38,055 nucleotides of DNA from the NCBI GenBank assembly GCA_041484525.1, contig JBGPHT010000065.1, forward strand, positions 1 through 38,055, in the 5' to 3' direction. The translations under genes were made by a program, and so were the position numbers. This document shows, in pieces, positions 17,633 to 25,623 of this stretch. The notes under the pieces are model-generated. The model worked only from the letters and a program-made list of their open reading frames with translations. It was not told the DNA's origin and made no database searches. The stretch is from JBGPHT01 sp041484525. GTDB lineage: Bacteria > Acidobacteriota > Terriglobia > Bryobacterales > Bryobacteraceae. Within the stretch, counting starts at the first letter, position 1. Every line of letters begins with the position of its first letter.

Positions 17633-20234
17633 GCGGATCGATCCTCGTCGCCCGCCGCGCCGGAATCCAGCAGGCGCACAACGCGACGCCCGGCAGCAGA
17701 ATCGACACGCACGCCATCGTCAGCGGATCGTTCGGCGCCACCTCGTACAATTGGCTCCGAATCAGCCGGCTCACCACGACCGCGCCGGCCAGGCCTGCGG
17801 CCAGTCCGAGGACCACCGGAGCCATGCCCTGCCGCACTACCATCGCCATCAACTGCGAGCCGGGAGCGCCCAGCGCAATCCGGATTCCCATCTCCGGTGT
17901 CCGTCGCGCCACTGCGAACGAGATCACGCCGTAGATGCCGAGCGAGGCCAGCACCAGCGCCGCCGCGGCAAACGCCACCGCCAGGTACGTTTCGAACTTT
18001 CGCGACGCCAGCGATTCTTCCACAATCTGCTCCATCGTCCGCGACCGTGAGATTGCCATCTCGGGGTCGGCGGACGACAGCAGGGAGCGCACCGCGGCTG
18101 CTACCGGCGCGGGGCCGGCCTGCGTGCGAAGCACAAACGACATAGCAATCGGCTGCATCCGCCAGAAATGCTCGTAAACCATCATCGGGGGATCCTGTTC
18201 CAGCCTGCCCCGCACCTCGCCCACCACTCCGACCACTTCGAGCGACGGCTTGGATGGTCCCGCGCCGCGCACATGCTTGCCAATCGGATTCTGGTTGGGC
18301 CAGAGGGATCGCGCCGCCCGCTGGCTGACTACGGCGATCGGGCGATTCTGATCGGAGTCTTCCAGAAACCGTCCCTGCTTGAGCGGGATGCCCATGGCCC
18401 TCCGGTAATCCGGAGTCACGAATCGGAAATTGGCAGTCGCCGATTCTCCGGGGCGCAGCGGCCGGTCCGGATCCCGCAGACCGCTGACCCATTCGTCGCC
18501 CTGAAGCGGAAGTTGGCTCACGGCGCCAACCGCCTGCACGCCGGGTATCCGGGCCAACTTCGCCACCATTTCCTCCAGGAAGCCGCGTCTCACGCCACGC
18601 GCGTATTTCGGATTCAGGAAGGAGACATCCTGCGTGATCACCTGCGCCACTTCGAATCCTTTGTCCACATGCATCAGGCGGACGAAACTGAGAATCAGTA
18701 AGCCGCTGACGATCAAGAGCACGGTGCTCAGCGCGACTTCGAGGCTCACCAGCACCTCGCGCAAGCGGAGTTTGCGGCCGCCCTCGGTCGCCGTGACGGA
18801 TCCCGCCTTCAAGGATTCCTGCGGCTCGATCCGTGCCAGCCGCCACGCGGGAAACAGACCGCAGAGGATGGTGGAGAACGCCGTCGCCAGTGCGGCGAAC
18901 GCCAGCACACGCCAGTCCATGCCGATTTCTTCGAGGCGCGGCACGGCCACCGGCGCTTCGGCCAGGAAGAGCTTGAGTCCCGCGTGCGCCAACCCCAAGC
19001 CCGCGACGCCGCCGATCGCGGACAGCATCAGGGCTTCGAGCAGAACCAGTCCGAACAGCCGGGCACGGCTGGCTCCGAGCGCCATACGAACGCCGGCCTC
19101 GCGATAGCGGCTCGCAGTCCTCACCAGCATCAGGTTGCCGACGTTCACGCACACGATCAGCAGCACTGCCCCAACCACACCCAACAGGAGCAGGAGCGGA
19201 CCACGCTCGCTCCTCGTCACCTGCCGCTGCAGCGGAGTCAGCGCAATTCTGGTTTCGATCTGGTACTGGCGCACAAAGTCCGCCAGCAGAGCGTTGAGCT
19301 CGGCGGTCGCCGGTTCCGGCCGCACCCCCGGTCTCAGCCGGATCACCGACGAATAGTTGAGGCTGCCGGACGGGTCCTGCCGAACAGGGGCAAACATCAA
19401 AGGCCGAAAGATGAGCGGCTCCGCAGGCGGCCCCACGAACGCACCCCACTGTTCGCCGCTTGGAAGATGCAGGCCGGGCGGCATGATCCCGACCACCGTG
19501 TGCGCTTCGCCGGCGATCTGAATGGTGCGGCCGACAATCGATCGGTCGCCCGCGAACCGGCTATGCCACAGGGCGTCGGTGAGGATCACCTTGTCGAAAT
19601 TGCCCTCTTCCTCGACAACGAAGTCGCGCCCGATGGCCGGCTGCACTCCGAGTGTCCGGAAGAAATTGAATGATACCTGGAGAGCCGGAAGCCGCACCGG
19701 TTCACCCGCGCCCACCAGCGTCAAGTCTGCCCCCTGGAACAGCGACACTTCTTCGCACGACCGGCAATGCGTCCGCCACTCATGAAAGTGCCGGGCGTTC
19801 ACGGGGAGATGGCGGGTCAGAGTAGAACCGGCAGGTGGAACGTTCTCGACGACGAAAAGGCGGCTGGAATCGCGGAATTTCAGCGGTTGCAGCAAGACGC
19901 CGTTGACGATCGAAAACATCGCCGTGGTGGCGCCCAGGCCCAATGCCAGCGTGAGTACAGCGACCGTCGCGAACCCCGGGCTGCGCGCGATCTGGCGGAA
20001 CGCATATCGCAGATCCTGCGCCAAACGATCGAGGGCCGCCCACCCCCACATGTCGCGAGTCACTTCCCGAATCAGCAGTTCGTTCCCGAATTGCCGCCGC
20101 GCGTTCCGATCCGCCTGGCGTGGATCTTCGCCGCGCTCAATCCGCTCCCGCGCGGCCATCCGCAGATGCCCGCCGATCTCTTCGTCCAGATCCTCATCCC
20201 GCCGCCGCCCGAAAAATCGCTTCCAGATGCCCAT
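17610..20234 (-). CDS. Acidobacterial duplicated orphan permease (ADOP, MacB/FtsX type)
   Basis: An 874-residue inner-membrane protein. The cytoplasmic N-terminus (DEDLDEEIGGHLRMAARER) is the conserved head of the ADOP family. Then come a first span (FATVAVLTLALGLGATTAMF), a MacB-type periplasmic domain, the first FtsX triple-span block (LLLLLGVVGAVLLIVCVNVG onward), a second periplasmic domain and a second FtsX block near the end (YLAVAFAAAALVLASLGIYG onward). ADOP proteins resemble ABC exporter permeases but lack a nearby ATPase, as here. The paired PadR regulator ends 4 bp upstream. Its 3' end overlaps the methyltransferase gene by 23 bp. Transported substrate unknown. Confidence 0.93.
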   Translation of the reverse strand: MGIWKRFFGRRRDEDLDEEIGGHLRMAARERIERGEDPRQADRNARRQFGNELLIREVTRDMWGWAALDRLAQDLRYAFRQIARSPGFATVAVLTLALGLGATTAMFSIVNGVLLQPLKFRDSSRLFVVENVPPAGSTLTRHLPVNARHFHEWRTHCRSCEEVSLFQGADLTLVGAGEPVRLPALQVSFNFFRTLGVQPAIGRDFVVEEEGNFDKVILTDALWHSRFAGDRSIVGRTIQIAGEAHTVVGIMPPGLHLPSGEQWGAFVGPPAEPLIFRPLMFAPVRQDPSGSLNYSSVIRLRPGVRPEPATAELNALLADFVRQYQIETRIALTPLQRQVTRSERGPLLLLLGVVGAVLLIVCVNVGNLMLVRTASRYREAGVRMALGASRARLFGLVLLEALMLSAIGGVAGLGLAHAGLKLFLAEAPVAVPRLEEIGMDWRVLAFAALATAFSTILCGLFPAWRLARIEPQESLKAGSVTATEGGRKLRLREVLVSLEVALSTVLLIVSGLLILSFVRLMHVDKGFEVAQVITQDVSFLNPKYARGVRRGFLEEMVAKLARIPGVQAVGAVSQLPLQGDEWVSGLRDPDRPLRPGESATANFRFVTPDYRRAMGIPLKQGRFLEDSDQNRPIAVVSQRAARSLWPNQNPIGKHVRGAGPSKPSLEVVGVVGEVRGRLEQDPPMMVYEHFWRMQPIAMSFVLRTQAGPAPVAAAVRSLLSSADPEMAISRSRTMEQIVEESLASRKFETYLAVAFAAAALVLASLGIYGVISFAVARRTPEMGIRIALGAPGSQLMAMVVRQGMAPVVLGLAAGLAGAVVVSRLIRSQLYEVAPNDPLTMACVSILLPGVALCACWIPARRATRIDPLKALRFE

Positions 20235-20238
20235 CTGT

Positions 20239-20604
20239 CTACGCCTCGCTCTTCCCCGGCGCCATCAGGCCGGCGATCGCGGCGCTCATCTGGTTCCAGC
20301 GGGCCTGCGCGGTGGTGAGGTGCTTCCTGCCCGCCGCCGTCAGGCTGTAATACTTCGCCCGCTGGTTGTTCTCGGACTGCTTCCACTCCGATTTCACCCA
20401 GCCCTGCTTCTCCAGCCGATGCAGCGCCGGATAAAGAGACCCGGTCTCCACCTGCAGAACTTCGCCCGAACCGCTGCGGATCGCCTGGCTGATACCGTAG
20501 CCGTGCTGCGTTCCCCATCGCAGCGTCTGGAGAATCAACATGTCCAGCGTGCCCTGCAGGAGTTCGATTCGATTCTGATAGCGCTCTGGTTTACTCGTTC
20601 CCAT
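20239..20604 (-). CDS. PadR-family transcriptional regulator (acidobacterial type)
   Basis: A 121-residue PadR regulator: LLQGTLDMLILQTL, a winged helix with HGYGISQAI, VETGSLYPALHRLEKQGWV and RAKYYSLTAAGRKHL, then a short dimerisation helix. PadR proteins repress adjacent transport or detoxification genes and release DNA on ligand binding. It sits 4 bp before the orphan permease, the standard acidobacterial arrangement. Its ATG lies inside a 54-bp palindrome that also contains the only good promoter, so autorepression is likely. The predicted transcription start is only a few bases before the ATG, so translation may be nearly leaderless. Confidence 0.93.
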   Translation of the reverse strand: MGTSKPERYQNRIELLQGTLDMLILQTLRWGTQHGYGISQAIRSGSGEVLQVETGSLYPALHRLEKQGWVKSEWKQSENNQRAKYYSLTAAGRKHLTTAQARWNQMSAAIAGLMAPGKSEA

Positions 20605-20653
20605 GGAAGTAGACAGTCTACATCAATGGATGTAGCTTGTCTACTGCCATGGG
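20600..20653 (-). promoter_or_regulatory. 54-bp palindromic operator with embedded padR promoter
   Basis: The 25-bp arms 20600-20624 and 20629-20653 are inverted copies with three mismatches around AATG. The core CTACATC-N4-GATGTAG contains the ACAT/ATGT half-sites typical of PadR operators. On the minus strand TAGACA (20638-20643) and TAGACT (20615-20620), 17 bp apart, form a promoter within it. The outer arm includes the padR start codon. Binding by the PadR dimer should block its own transcription. Confidence 0.75.
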
Positions 20654-20659
20654 AAACTT

Positions 20660-20932
20660 TCAGACCGACTCGGGCGTCATCTCCAGGACTTCGGCGATCA
20701 GCGTGAACGGAATTCGCGCGCGCTGATTCGCTTCCTCGACCGCCGCCCGGTTGGCCGCCTCGAAGTAACAGTGAGTCTGCGCCAGCTCCGGAAGATAGAA
20801 ACTGCGCATCCACCGCACCGCTTCTCCTTCTTGTGTCATCTCGGCACAGCAGCTCTTCACTCGCATGCCGGCGCTCTGCAACGCTTCCCGCGTAAGGCCG
20901 GGCAGGTCACGTTTCACCACAAAACAGGCCAT
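20660..20932 (-). CDS. DUF4242-family small protein
   Basis: A 90-residue ferredoxin-like alpha/beta protein of the DUF4242 type: MACFVVKRDLPG at the start, then VRWMRSFYLPELAQTHCYFEAANRAAVEEANQRARIP in the family pattern (split here as VRWMRSFY and THCYFEA), ending IAEVLEM. Some homologues bind nickel; otherwise the role is unknown. I chose ATG 20932, with AGGAG 7 nt upstream, over the TTG at 20938. It starts 2 nt after the stop of the Clp-N/HTH gene and so belongs to its transcript. It ends 7 bp before the padR palindrome. Confidence 0.8.
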   Translation of the reverse strand: MACFVVKRDLPGLTREALQSAGMRVKSCCAEMTQEGEAVRWMRSFYLPELAQTHCYFEAANRAAVEEANQRARIPFTLIAEVLEMTPESV

Positions 20933-20934
20933 CG

Positions 20935-21609
20935 TCAATCTCCTCTCTTTCCGCTTAACCTATGCAGATTGTCACTCTCCGGCTGGACAGGCTCCAGCAC
21001 CTGTTCCAAATCCGACCGGCGAATCCGAATTGCCCGCTCGCCCGCCAGTCGCAGCGCCGGGAGCTTCCCCGACCGCACGTAGGCGCGCAGCGTCTGCACA
21101 TGGACTCCGAGGGTTTCGGCCGCCTGCTCCGGCGTCAGATACTCCCGGAGGCCCCGACCCACCGGCCCAGACGCAGCGGATGCGTCACCGTTTTTTCCGG
21201 ACTGCCCCGCCGAGAGCCGCGCCACCGCGGCGCGCCAGGTTGTACTGGTGATTCCGTAATTTCGTTTCAGTTCCCCCATGAGTCCCGTGCTCTCGGCGGC
21301 GAACGCAGCCAGCAGATGATCGACGCCGATCATGGCGGCTCCCTCGGCCTTGGCAATCCGCGCCGCCCGGTCGAAGATCTCGACCGCCGCCTCGGAATAG
21401 GCGACCTTGGCGTCGCTCCTTACCGGGTGCTGCAGCCAGTCGATACCGATGGTCTCGAGGTCGAGCGTCCACGGACCCAGTTCGAACACGCCGAATTGCG
21501 AGCGCGTAAGCAGGCATCCGAGGAGCAGATCGTTGGGACTGACCTCCTTGGCCCCACGCTCTTTCGCCTTGCCAATAGCGAACGATGCCGCTCTCTCGGT
21601 ATCACTCAT
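20935..21609 (-). CDS. Clp-N domain fused to an excisionase/MerR-type DNA-binding domain
   Basis: A 224-residue two-part protein. The N-terminal 135 residues hold two Clp-N-like helical repeats (EVSPNDLLLGCLL, and AYSEAAVEIFDRAARIAKAEGAAMIGVDHLLAAF), the adaptor- and substrate-binding module of ClpA/ClpB/ClpC. After a Gly/Ser linker, residues about 155-205 form a winged helix-turn-helix of the excisionase type: YLTPEQAAETLGVHVQTLRAY, then SGKLPALRLAGERAIRIRR. There is no AAA+ domain. It could be a transcription factor whose Clp-N part senses a ligand or delivers the protein to a Clp protease; both ideas are inference. It has a near-consensus promoter and is followed by the DUF4242 gene. Confidence 0.8.
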   Translation of the reverse strand: MSDTERAASFAIGKAKERGAKEVSPNDLLLGCLLTRSQFGVFELGPWTLDLETIGIDWLQHPVRSDAKVAYSEAAVEIFDRAARIAKAEGAAMIGVDHLLAAFAAESTGLMGELKRNYGITSTTWRAAVARLSAGQSGKNGDASAASGPVGRGLREYLTPEQAAETLGVHVQTLRAYVRSGKLPALRLAGERAIRIRRSDLEQVLEPVQPESDNLHRLSGKRGD

Positions 21610-21622
21610 ACAACGTTGAGCT

Positions 21623-21651
21623 ATCTTAAATTATGTAAAATGCCCAGTCAA
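21623..21651 (-). promoter_or_regulatory. Sigma70-type promoter of the Clp-N/HTH gene
   Basis: On the minus strand TTGACT (21646-21651) and TAAGAT (21623-21628) are exactly 17 bp apart. The -10 ends 13 bp before the ATG at 21609, so the leader would be only a few bases. The 79-bp divergent gap to the cyclophilin gene is AT-rich compared with its surroundings. Confidence 0.65.
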
Positions 21652-21688
21652 TAGAGAATCGTCCTGTCTGACATAAGATAAGGAGCGA

Positions 21689-22267
21689 ATGCGATTCCCG
21701 CTGCTCCTGGTATTCGCCCTTGCGGCATTCTCTCAATCCGGACCCGTCCCCATCGTCATCGAGACGGAGTTCGGCGCCATCGAAGCCGAGATCGATACGG
21801 TTCACGCTCCCGTCACGGGCGCAAACTTTCTGAAGTACGTCGATGCCGGCCGGTTTGACGGAGGGCGCTTCTATCGCACTGTCAAACCCGACAACCAGCC
21901 CGACAACACGGTCAAGATCGAAGTCGTCCAGGGTGGCCGCGCGCCCGGCACCGAGGGCTTCCCACCCATCCCGCTCGAGCGCACCTCAGTGACGGGTCTG
22001 TCGCATAAAGACGGCAGCCTGTCGATGGCGCGCAACGGTCCGGATACCGCGACCTCGGACTTTTCCATCTGCGTCGGAGACCAGCCCTCGCTCGATTTCG
22101 GCGGCAAGCGCAACCCCGATGGACAGGGCTTCGCCGCTTTCGGCCGTGTCACCAAAGGCATGGACGTGGTGCGCAAGATGCAGATGCAGCCGTCCAACGC
22201 CCAGCGGCTGACTCCGCCCATCCGCATCCTGCGGATCAGCCGAAAAGCGAGCCAGCAAACACCGTGA
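21689..22267 (+). CDS. Exported cyclophilin-type peptidyl-prolyl isomerase
   Basis: A 192-residue protein with a signal peptide (MRFPLLLVFALAAFSQ) and a bacterial cyclophilin domain: IVIETEFGAIEAEI, HAPVTGANFLKYVDAGRFDGG, FYRTV, then DGSLSMARNGPDTATSDFSICVGDQPSLDFGG and GFAAFGRVTKGMDVV. These enzymes catalyse cis-trans isomerisation of prolyl bonds during folding in the periplasm. The catalytic Arg of the FxR motif is present (FYR). AAGGAG precedes the ATG by only 3 nt. It is divergent from the Clp-N/HTH gene and is followed 21 bp later by an exported protein on the same strand. Confidence 0.92.
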   Translation: MRFPLLLVFALAAFSQSGPVPIVIETEFGAIEAEIDTVHAPVTGANFLKYVDAGRFDGGRFYRTVKPDNQPDNTVKIEVVQGGRAPGTEGFPPIPLERTSVTGLSHKDGSLSMARNGPDTATSDFSICVGDQPSLDFGGKRNPDGQGFAAFGRVTKGMDVVRKMQMQPSNAQRLTPPIRILRISRKASQQTP

Positions 22268-22288
22268 GACTTCGGTAGAGTGAATCCT

Positions 22289-23125
22289 ATGAAGTTGCTG
22301 TTAGTGCCTGTGGTAGCCGGGTTTCTTGCTACCGCGCTGGCCTTCGCACAAGATGCGGCGCCTCCCAAAATTCAAGTTTCGGATGTGCTCGAAATGGTGC
22401 AGGGAGGCCTTCCCGAAGACCTCATCATCGCCAAGCTGCGCAAGGACAAGGTCGCGTTCGACCTGACGGCGCAGGAGATGGTGCAACTGAAAAAAGCCGG
22501 CGTCGGCGACAACGTCATCAAGGTCATGCTCGACCCGGCGGCGGTTGTTTCGGCCGCTGCACCGGCGGCGCCCACGCCCGCGCCCGCACCCGCCGCGGCG
22601 CCCGCTCCACCAACCGCCCCCGCTGCACCAACGTCACCCGGACCAGTCACCGAAATCGGTGTTTACTTCAAAAAGGCCGGCGCCTGGGCCGAACTGCCTC
22701 CCGAAATCGTCACCTTCAAGACCGGCGGCGTGCTCAAGACCATCGGCACCGCGGGAATCGTCAAAGGCGATGTGAACGGCCACGTCAATGGCGAGAACAG
22801 CCCGACGCAATTGAAGACGCCGGTCACCTTGCTCGTCTACACACCCGAGGGTACGGCGATCACCGAATACCAGTTGCTGTTGCTGCGTGACGCGAAGGAC
22901 GGCCGGGAGTTTTGTACCGTGACCGGCGGCGTCCTGCATTCTTCCTCCGGAGCCACTCACGATCAGGTTCCATTCGAGGGCAAGAAGATCGCCCCGCGCA
23001 CCTGGGAGATCGAACTTCCGAACATCAGCTCGGGTAACTACGCCCTCCTGCCGCCCGCGTCAGCCGATGGGACCGGTACCTCGGGCCGCGCCGGGAAAGT
23101 TTTTTCGTTCCGCGTCATCGAGTAG
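22289..23125 (+). CDS. Exported Pro/Ala-linker protein of unknown function
   Basis: About 278 residues. I prefer ATG 22289, which begins a signal peptide (MKLLLVPVVAGFLATALAFA), to the GTG at 22280. The mature N-terminus holds a small helical-hairpin domain (VLEMVQGGLPEDLIIAKLRK, then LTAQEMVQLKKAGVGDNVIKVML), a pattern common in acidobacterial exported proteins. It is joined by an Ala/Pro-rich linker of about 35 residues to a C-terminal beta domain (about 125-278) starting EIGVYFKKAGAWAEL and ending with KVFSFRVIE. I do not recognise the beta domain. It is probably co-transcribed with the cyclophilin. It converges on the M20 peptidase gene with a 9-bp gap. Confidence 0.7.
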   Translation: MKLLLVPVVAGFLATALAFAQDAAPPKIQVSDVLEMVQGGLPEDLIIAKLRKDKVAFDLTAQEMVQLKKAGVGDNVIKVMLDPAAVVSAAAPAAPTPAPAPAAAPAPPTAPAAPTSPGPVTEIGVYFKKAGAWAELPPEIVTFKTGGVLKTIGTAGIVKGDVNGHVNGENSPTQLKTPVTLLVYTPEGTAITEYQLLLLRDAKDGREFCTVTGGVLHSSSGATHDQVPFEGKKIAPRTWEIELPNISSGNYALLPPASADGTGTSGRAGKVFSFRVIE

Positions 23126-23134
23126 GACACCACC

Positions 23135-24613
23135 CTACAGCAACGCCGCGAGCGTCACGATGCCCTGCCACAAATGACCCAGCCGCAGATTCTCATTGTC
23201 GCTGTGCTGGTTGTTGTCGAAGTTCACGATGGGCGATCCTACGGCGGGCAGCCCCAGCTCGCGGATGAACGGCGCAATCGGCACCGTGCCGCCCATGGTC
23301 CGTATGCGCACCGGCTCGGCGCCCCACATCGCCGTCAGCGCGCGTGTCACGGCCACGCCCGCGGACGATTCGGGCTCGGTGCGATACGCCTCCATCGGCG
23401 CCTCCGGCACGCGCAATCGAGCCAGCTTCGGGTACTTCATGCGAGTCGCATCGTCGGGCTCACTGTCGGTGACATAGTAGCCCTGCTTGCGGATGTGGGC
23501 GCGCACGCGCTCGATCATCCGGTCAGGCGGAGTCTCCTTCACCAGCCGCATGTCGATCGCGGCGCTCGCGTCCGCCGGGATGATCGTGCGCGGCTCCTCG
23601 ACATAGCCGCTACGTATGCCGCGGATGTTGAAGCTCGGGTATTGCAGCGCTTCCTGGAGCGACTCACCCACGGCATCCGGCCGCGCCACGCCGAATAGTT
23701 TCAGCAGCGCCGGTTCGTCGTCGGGCACCGATTTCAGCACGCGGCGCTGTTCGGCCGTCAGTGGCGGCACGTCGGAATAGAAGCCGGCGATGATGGTGCG
23801 GCCCTGCTCGTCCTTCGTCGAGGCCAGCAGTTGCGCCAGCCGCATCCCGGGGTTCGGAACCCAGTTGCCATAGTGGCCGCTGTGCAGCGCCATCTTCGGC
23901 CCGTAGACCGTCAGCTCCAGCGCGACGATCCCGCGTCCGCCGAAACTGAGAGTAGGGCGGCCGTTAGGATGCACCGGGCCGTCGAGGATCATCAGCAAGT
24001 CCGCCCGCAGTTTGTCGCGGTAGCGCCCGATCGCCGCCACCAGGCTCGGCGATCCCATCTCCTCTTCGCCGTCGATCACCACGTGCACGTTGCTCTTGGT
24101 CTTTCCGCCGATGGCGTCGAGCGCCGCGCAGAGAGCCACGATCGGCGCCTTATCGTCGGATGCGGAACGCGCGTAGATACGCCAGTCGTCGGGGAAGCGA
24201 TCGCGCGCCGTGAAGCCGGGCACCAGCTTGCCGCCATCCTCCATGCGTCCATCGCGCATCACCGGCTTGAACGGGCTCTCCTGTTTCCAGCGCGCGGCAT
24301 CCACCGGCTGGCCGTCGTAGTGGATGTAGAAAAGCGTAGTGCGCGTCGCGCCCGGCACGTTGCGCTCCGCATAGACCAGCGGATTGCCGGCGGTCTCGAG
24401 CAACTCGGCCTTCAGCCCGTGGCGATCCAGCATCCGGCGGATGTACTCCGCATTCCGGCGGATGTTGACGCGGTCGGTGCCGACATCCGGGATCGAGAGC
24501 AACTCGGTGAACTCGCCAATGATCTGCTTCTGATGCACCGCCACCCACTGCTGGACGGCCGTGCGATCCTGCGCCAGCGCGGGAAGGGCGAGGAAGAGGA
24601 GCCAGAGTTTCAT
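23135..24613 (-). CDS. Exported M20-family metallopeptidase
   Basis: A 492-residue dipeptidase/carboxypeptidase-like zinc enzyme. The signal peptide is MKLWLLFLALPALAQ. Metal-site segments are YIHYDGQ (H98, D100), ARSASDDKAP (bridging Asp near 153), DGEEEMGS (catalytic and ligand Glu near 183-184), LMILDGPVH and the final NFDNNQHSDNE His. The dimerisation lid lies about 220-400. I chose ATG 24613 for the signal peptide; in-frame upstream ATGs reach 24652 but overlap the start of the divergent reductase gene. GGGAG directly abuts the ATG, so start usage is uncertain. It likely hydrolyses small peptides in the periplasm. Confidence 0.88.
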   Translation of the reverse strand: MKLWLLFLALPALAQDRTAVQQWVAVHQKQIIGEFTELLSIPDVGTDRVNIRRNAEYIRRMLDRHGLKAELLETAGNPLVYAERNVPGATRTTLFYIHYDGQPVDAARWKQESPFKPVMRDGRMEDGGKLVPGFTARDRFPDDWRIYARSASDDKAPIVALCAALDAIGGKTKSNVHVVIDGEEEMGSPSLVAAIGRYRDKLRADLLMILDGPVHPNGRPTLSFGGRGIVALELTVYGPKMALHSGHYGNWVPNPGMRLAQLLASTKDEQGRTIIAGFYSDVPPLTAEQRRVLKSVPDDEPALLKLFGVARPDAVGESLQEALQYPSFNIRGIRSGYVEEPRTIIPADASAAIDMRLVKETPPDRMIERVRAHIRKQGYYVTDSEPDDATRMKYPKLARLRVPEAPMEAYRTEPESSAGVAVTRALTAMWGAEPVRIRTMGGTVPIAPFIRELGLPAVGSPIVNFDNNQHSDNENLRLGHLWQGIVTLAALL

Positions 24614-24638
24614 CTCCCTACGATAAACTATCGGTTCC

Positions 24639-25607
24639 ATGGAAACTCGCAAGCTGGCTCACACCGATCTCACCGTTTCCCGCGCCGCCTTCGGCACCAT
24701 GCCGTTCGGCACGCAGGCCGACCAGGCCACCAGCACCCGCATGGTGGACATCTGCATCGATGGCGGCATCAACTTTTTCGACACAGCCAACGTTTACAAC
24801 CAGGGCGTGGCCGAGACCGTGCTCGGGAACGCGCTCAAAGGCCGGCGCGACAAAATCGTCCTCGCCAGCAAGGTTGGGTTCGAGATGAAGGCAGCTCCGG
24901 ATGAGACCGGCCACTCGCGCGGCGCCATCCTGAAGGCCGTCGACTCCAGCCTGGCGCGCCTCCAGACCGACTATCTCGACCTCTACTACCTGCACGTCCC
25001 CGATCGTTCGGTGCCGATTGAAGAGAGCCTGGAGGCGATGGACCGCCTGGTGCGCGCCGGCAAAGTGCGGTACCCGGCCAGTTCCAACTACGCCAGTTGG
25101 CAGGTGACGGAGATGTTTTGGATCAGCGAGAAGAACGGCTACCGGCCGCCGTATATTTCGCAGCCCATGTACAACCTGCTGGCGCGCGGCATCGAGCAGG
25201 AGTATCTGGCGATGTGCAAACGCTTCGGGGTTTCGACGGCCATCTATAACCCGCTGGCCGGCGGTTTGCTCACCGGCAAGCAGCCTCGCGAGCGGCCGGA
25301 GGCGGGGACGCGCTTCGATAAAAACCAACTCTACCTGGATCGATACTGGCACCCCGCGTACTTCGACGCAGTGGATGAGTTGAACCGGATCGCGCAGCAG
25401 AGCGGCCGTTCGGCGATCGACATCGCGCTCAACTGGCTGCTCGAGCACACCGCCACGGACGTGGTGATCCTGGGGGCATCCAAGCCGGAGCAGTTGCAGC
25501 AGAACCTGGACGCGTTCGGTCGCGGCCCGCTGCCCGAGGAGGCCGTCAAGGCCGTGGACGCGATGTGGGACCGCCTCAAGGGCATCACGCCGAAGTACAA
25601 CCGCTAG
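24639..25607 (+). CDS. Aldo/keto reductase
   Basis: A 322-residue cytoplasmic NADPH-dependent (beta/alpha)8 oxidoreductase. The catalytic tetrad is visible: D48 and Y53 in FFDTANVYNQG, K78 in LASKVG, and H119 in YYLHVPDRS. The cofactor end has YNPLAGGLLTGK and VILGASKPEQLQQNLDAF. It resembles the AKR11/AKR12 and YhdN-like group that reduces sugar-derived or other aldehydes; the substrate cannot be named. It diverges from the M20 peptidase with 25 bp between the chosen starts. The membrane-fusion gene follows after 16 bp. Confidence 0.92.
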   Translation: METRKLAHTDLTVSRAAFGTMPFGTQADQATSTRMVDICIDGGINFFDTANVYNQGVAETVLGNALKGRRDKIVLASKVGFEMKAAPDETGHSRGAILKAVDSSLARLQTDYLDLYYLHVPDRSVPIEESLEAMDRLVRAGKVRYPASSNYASWQVTEMFWISEKNGYRPPYISQPMYNLLARGIEQEYLAMCKRFGVSTAIYNPLAGGLLTGKQPRERPEAGTRFDKNQLYLDRYWHPAYFDAVDELNRIAQQSGRSAIDIALNWLLEHTATDVVILGASKPEQLQQNLDAFGRGPLPEEAVKAVDAMWDRLKGITPKYNR

Positions 25608-25623
25608 CGGCTATCATCAGAAC

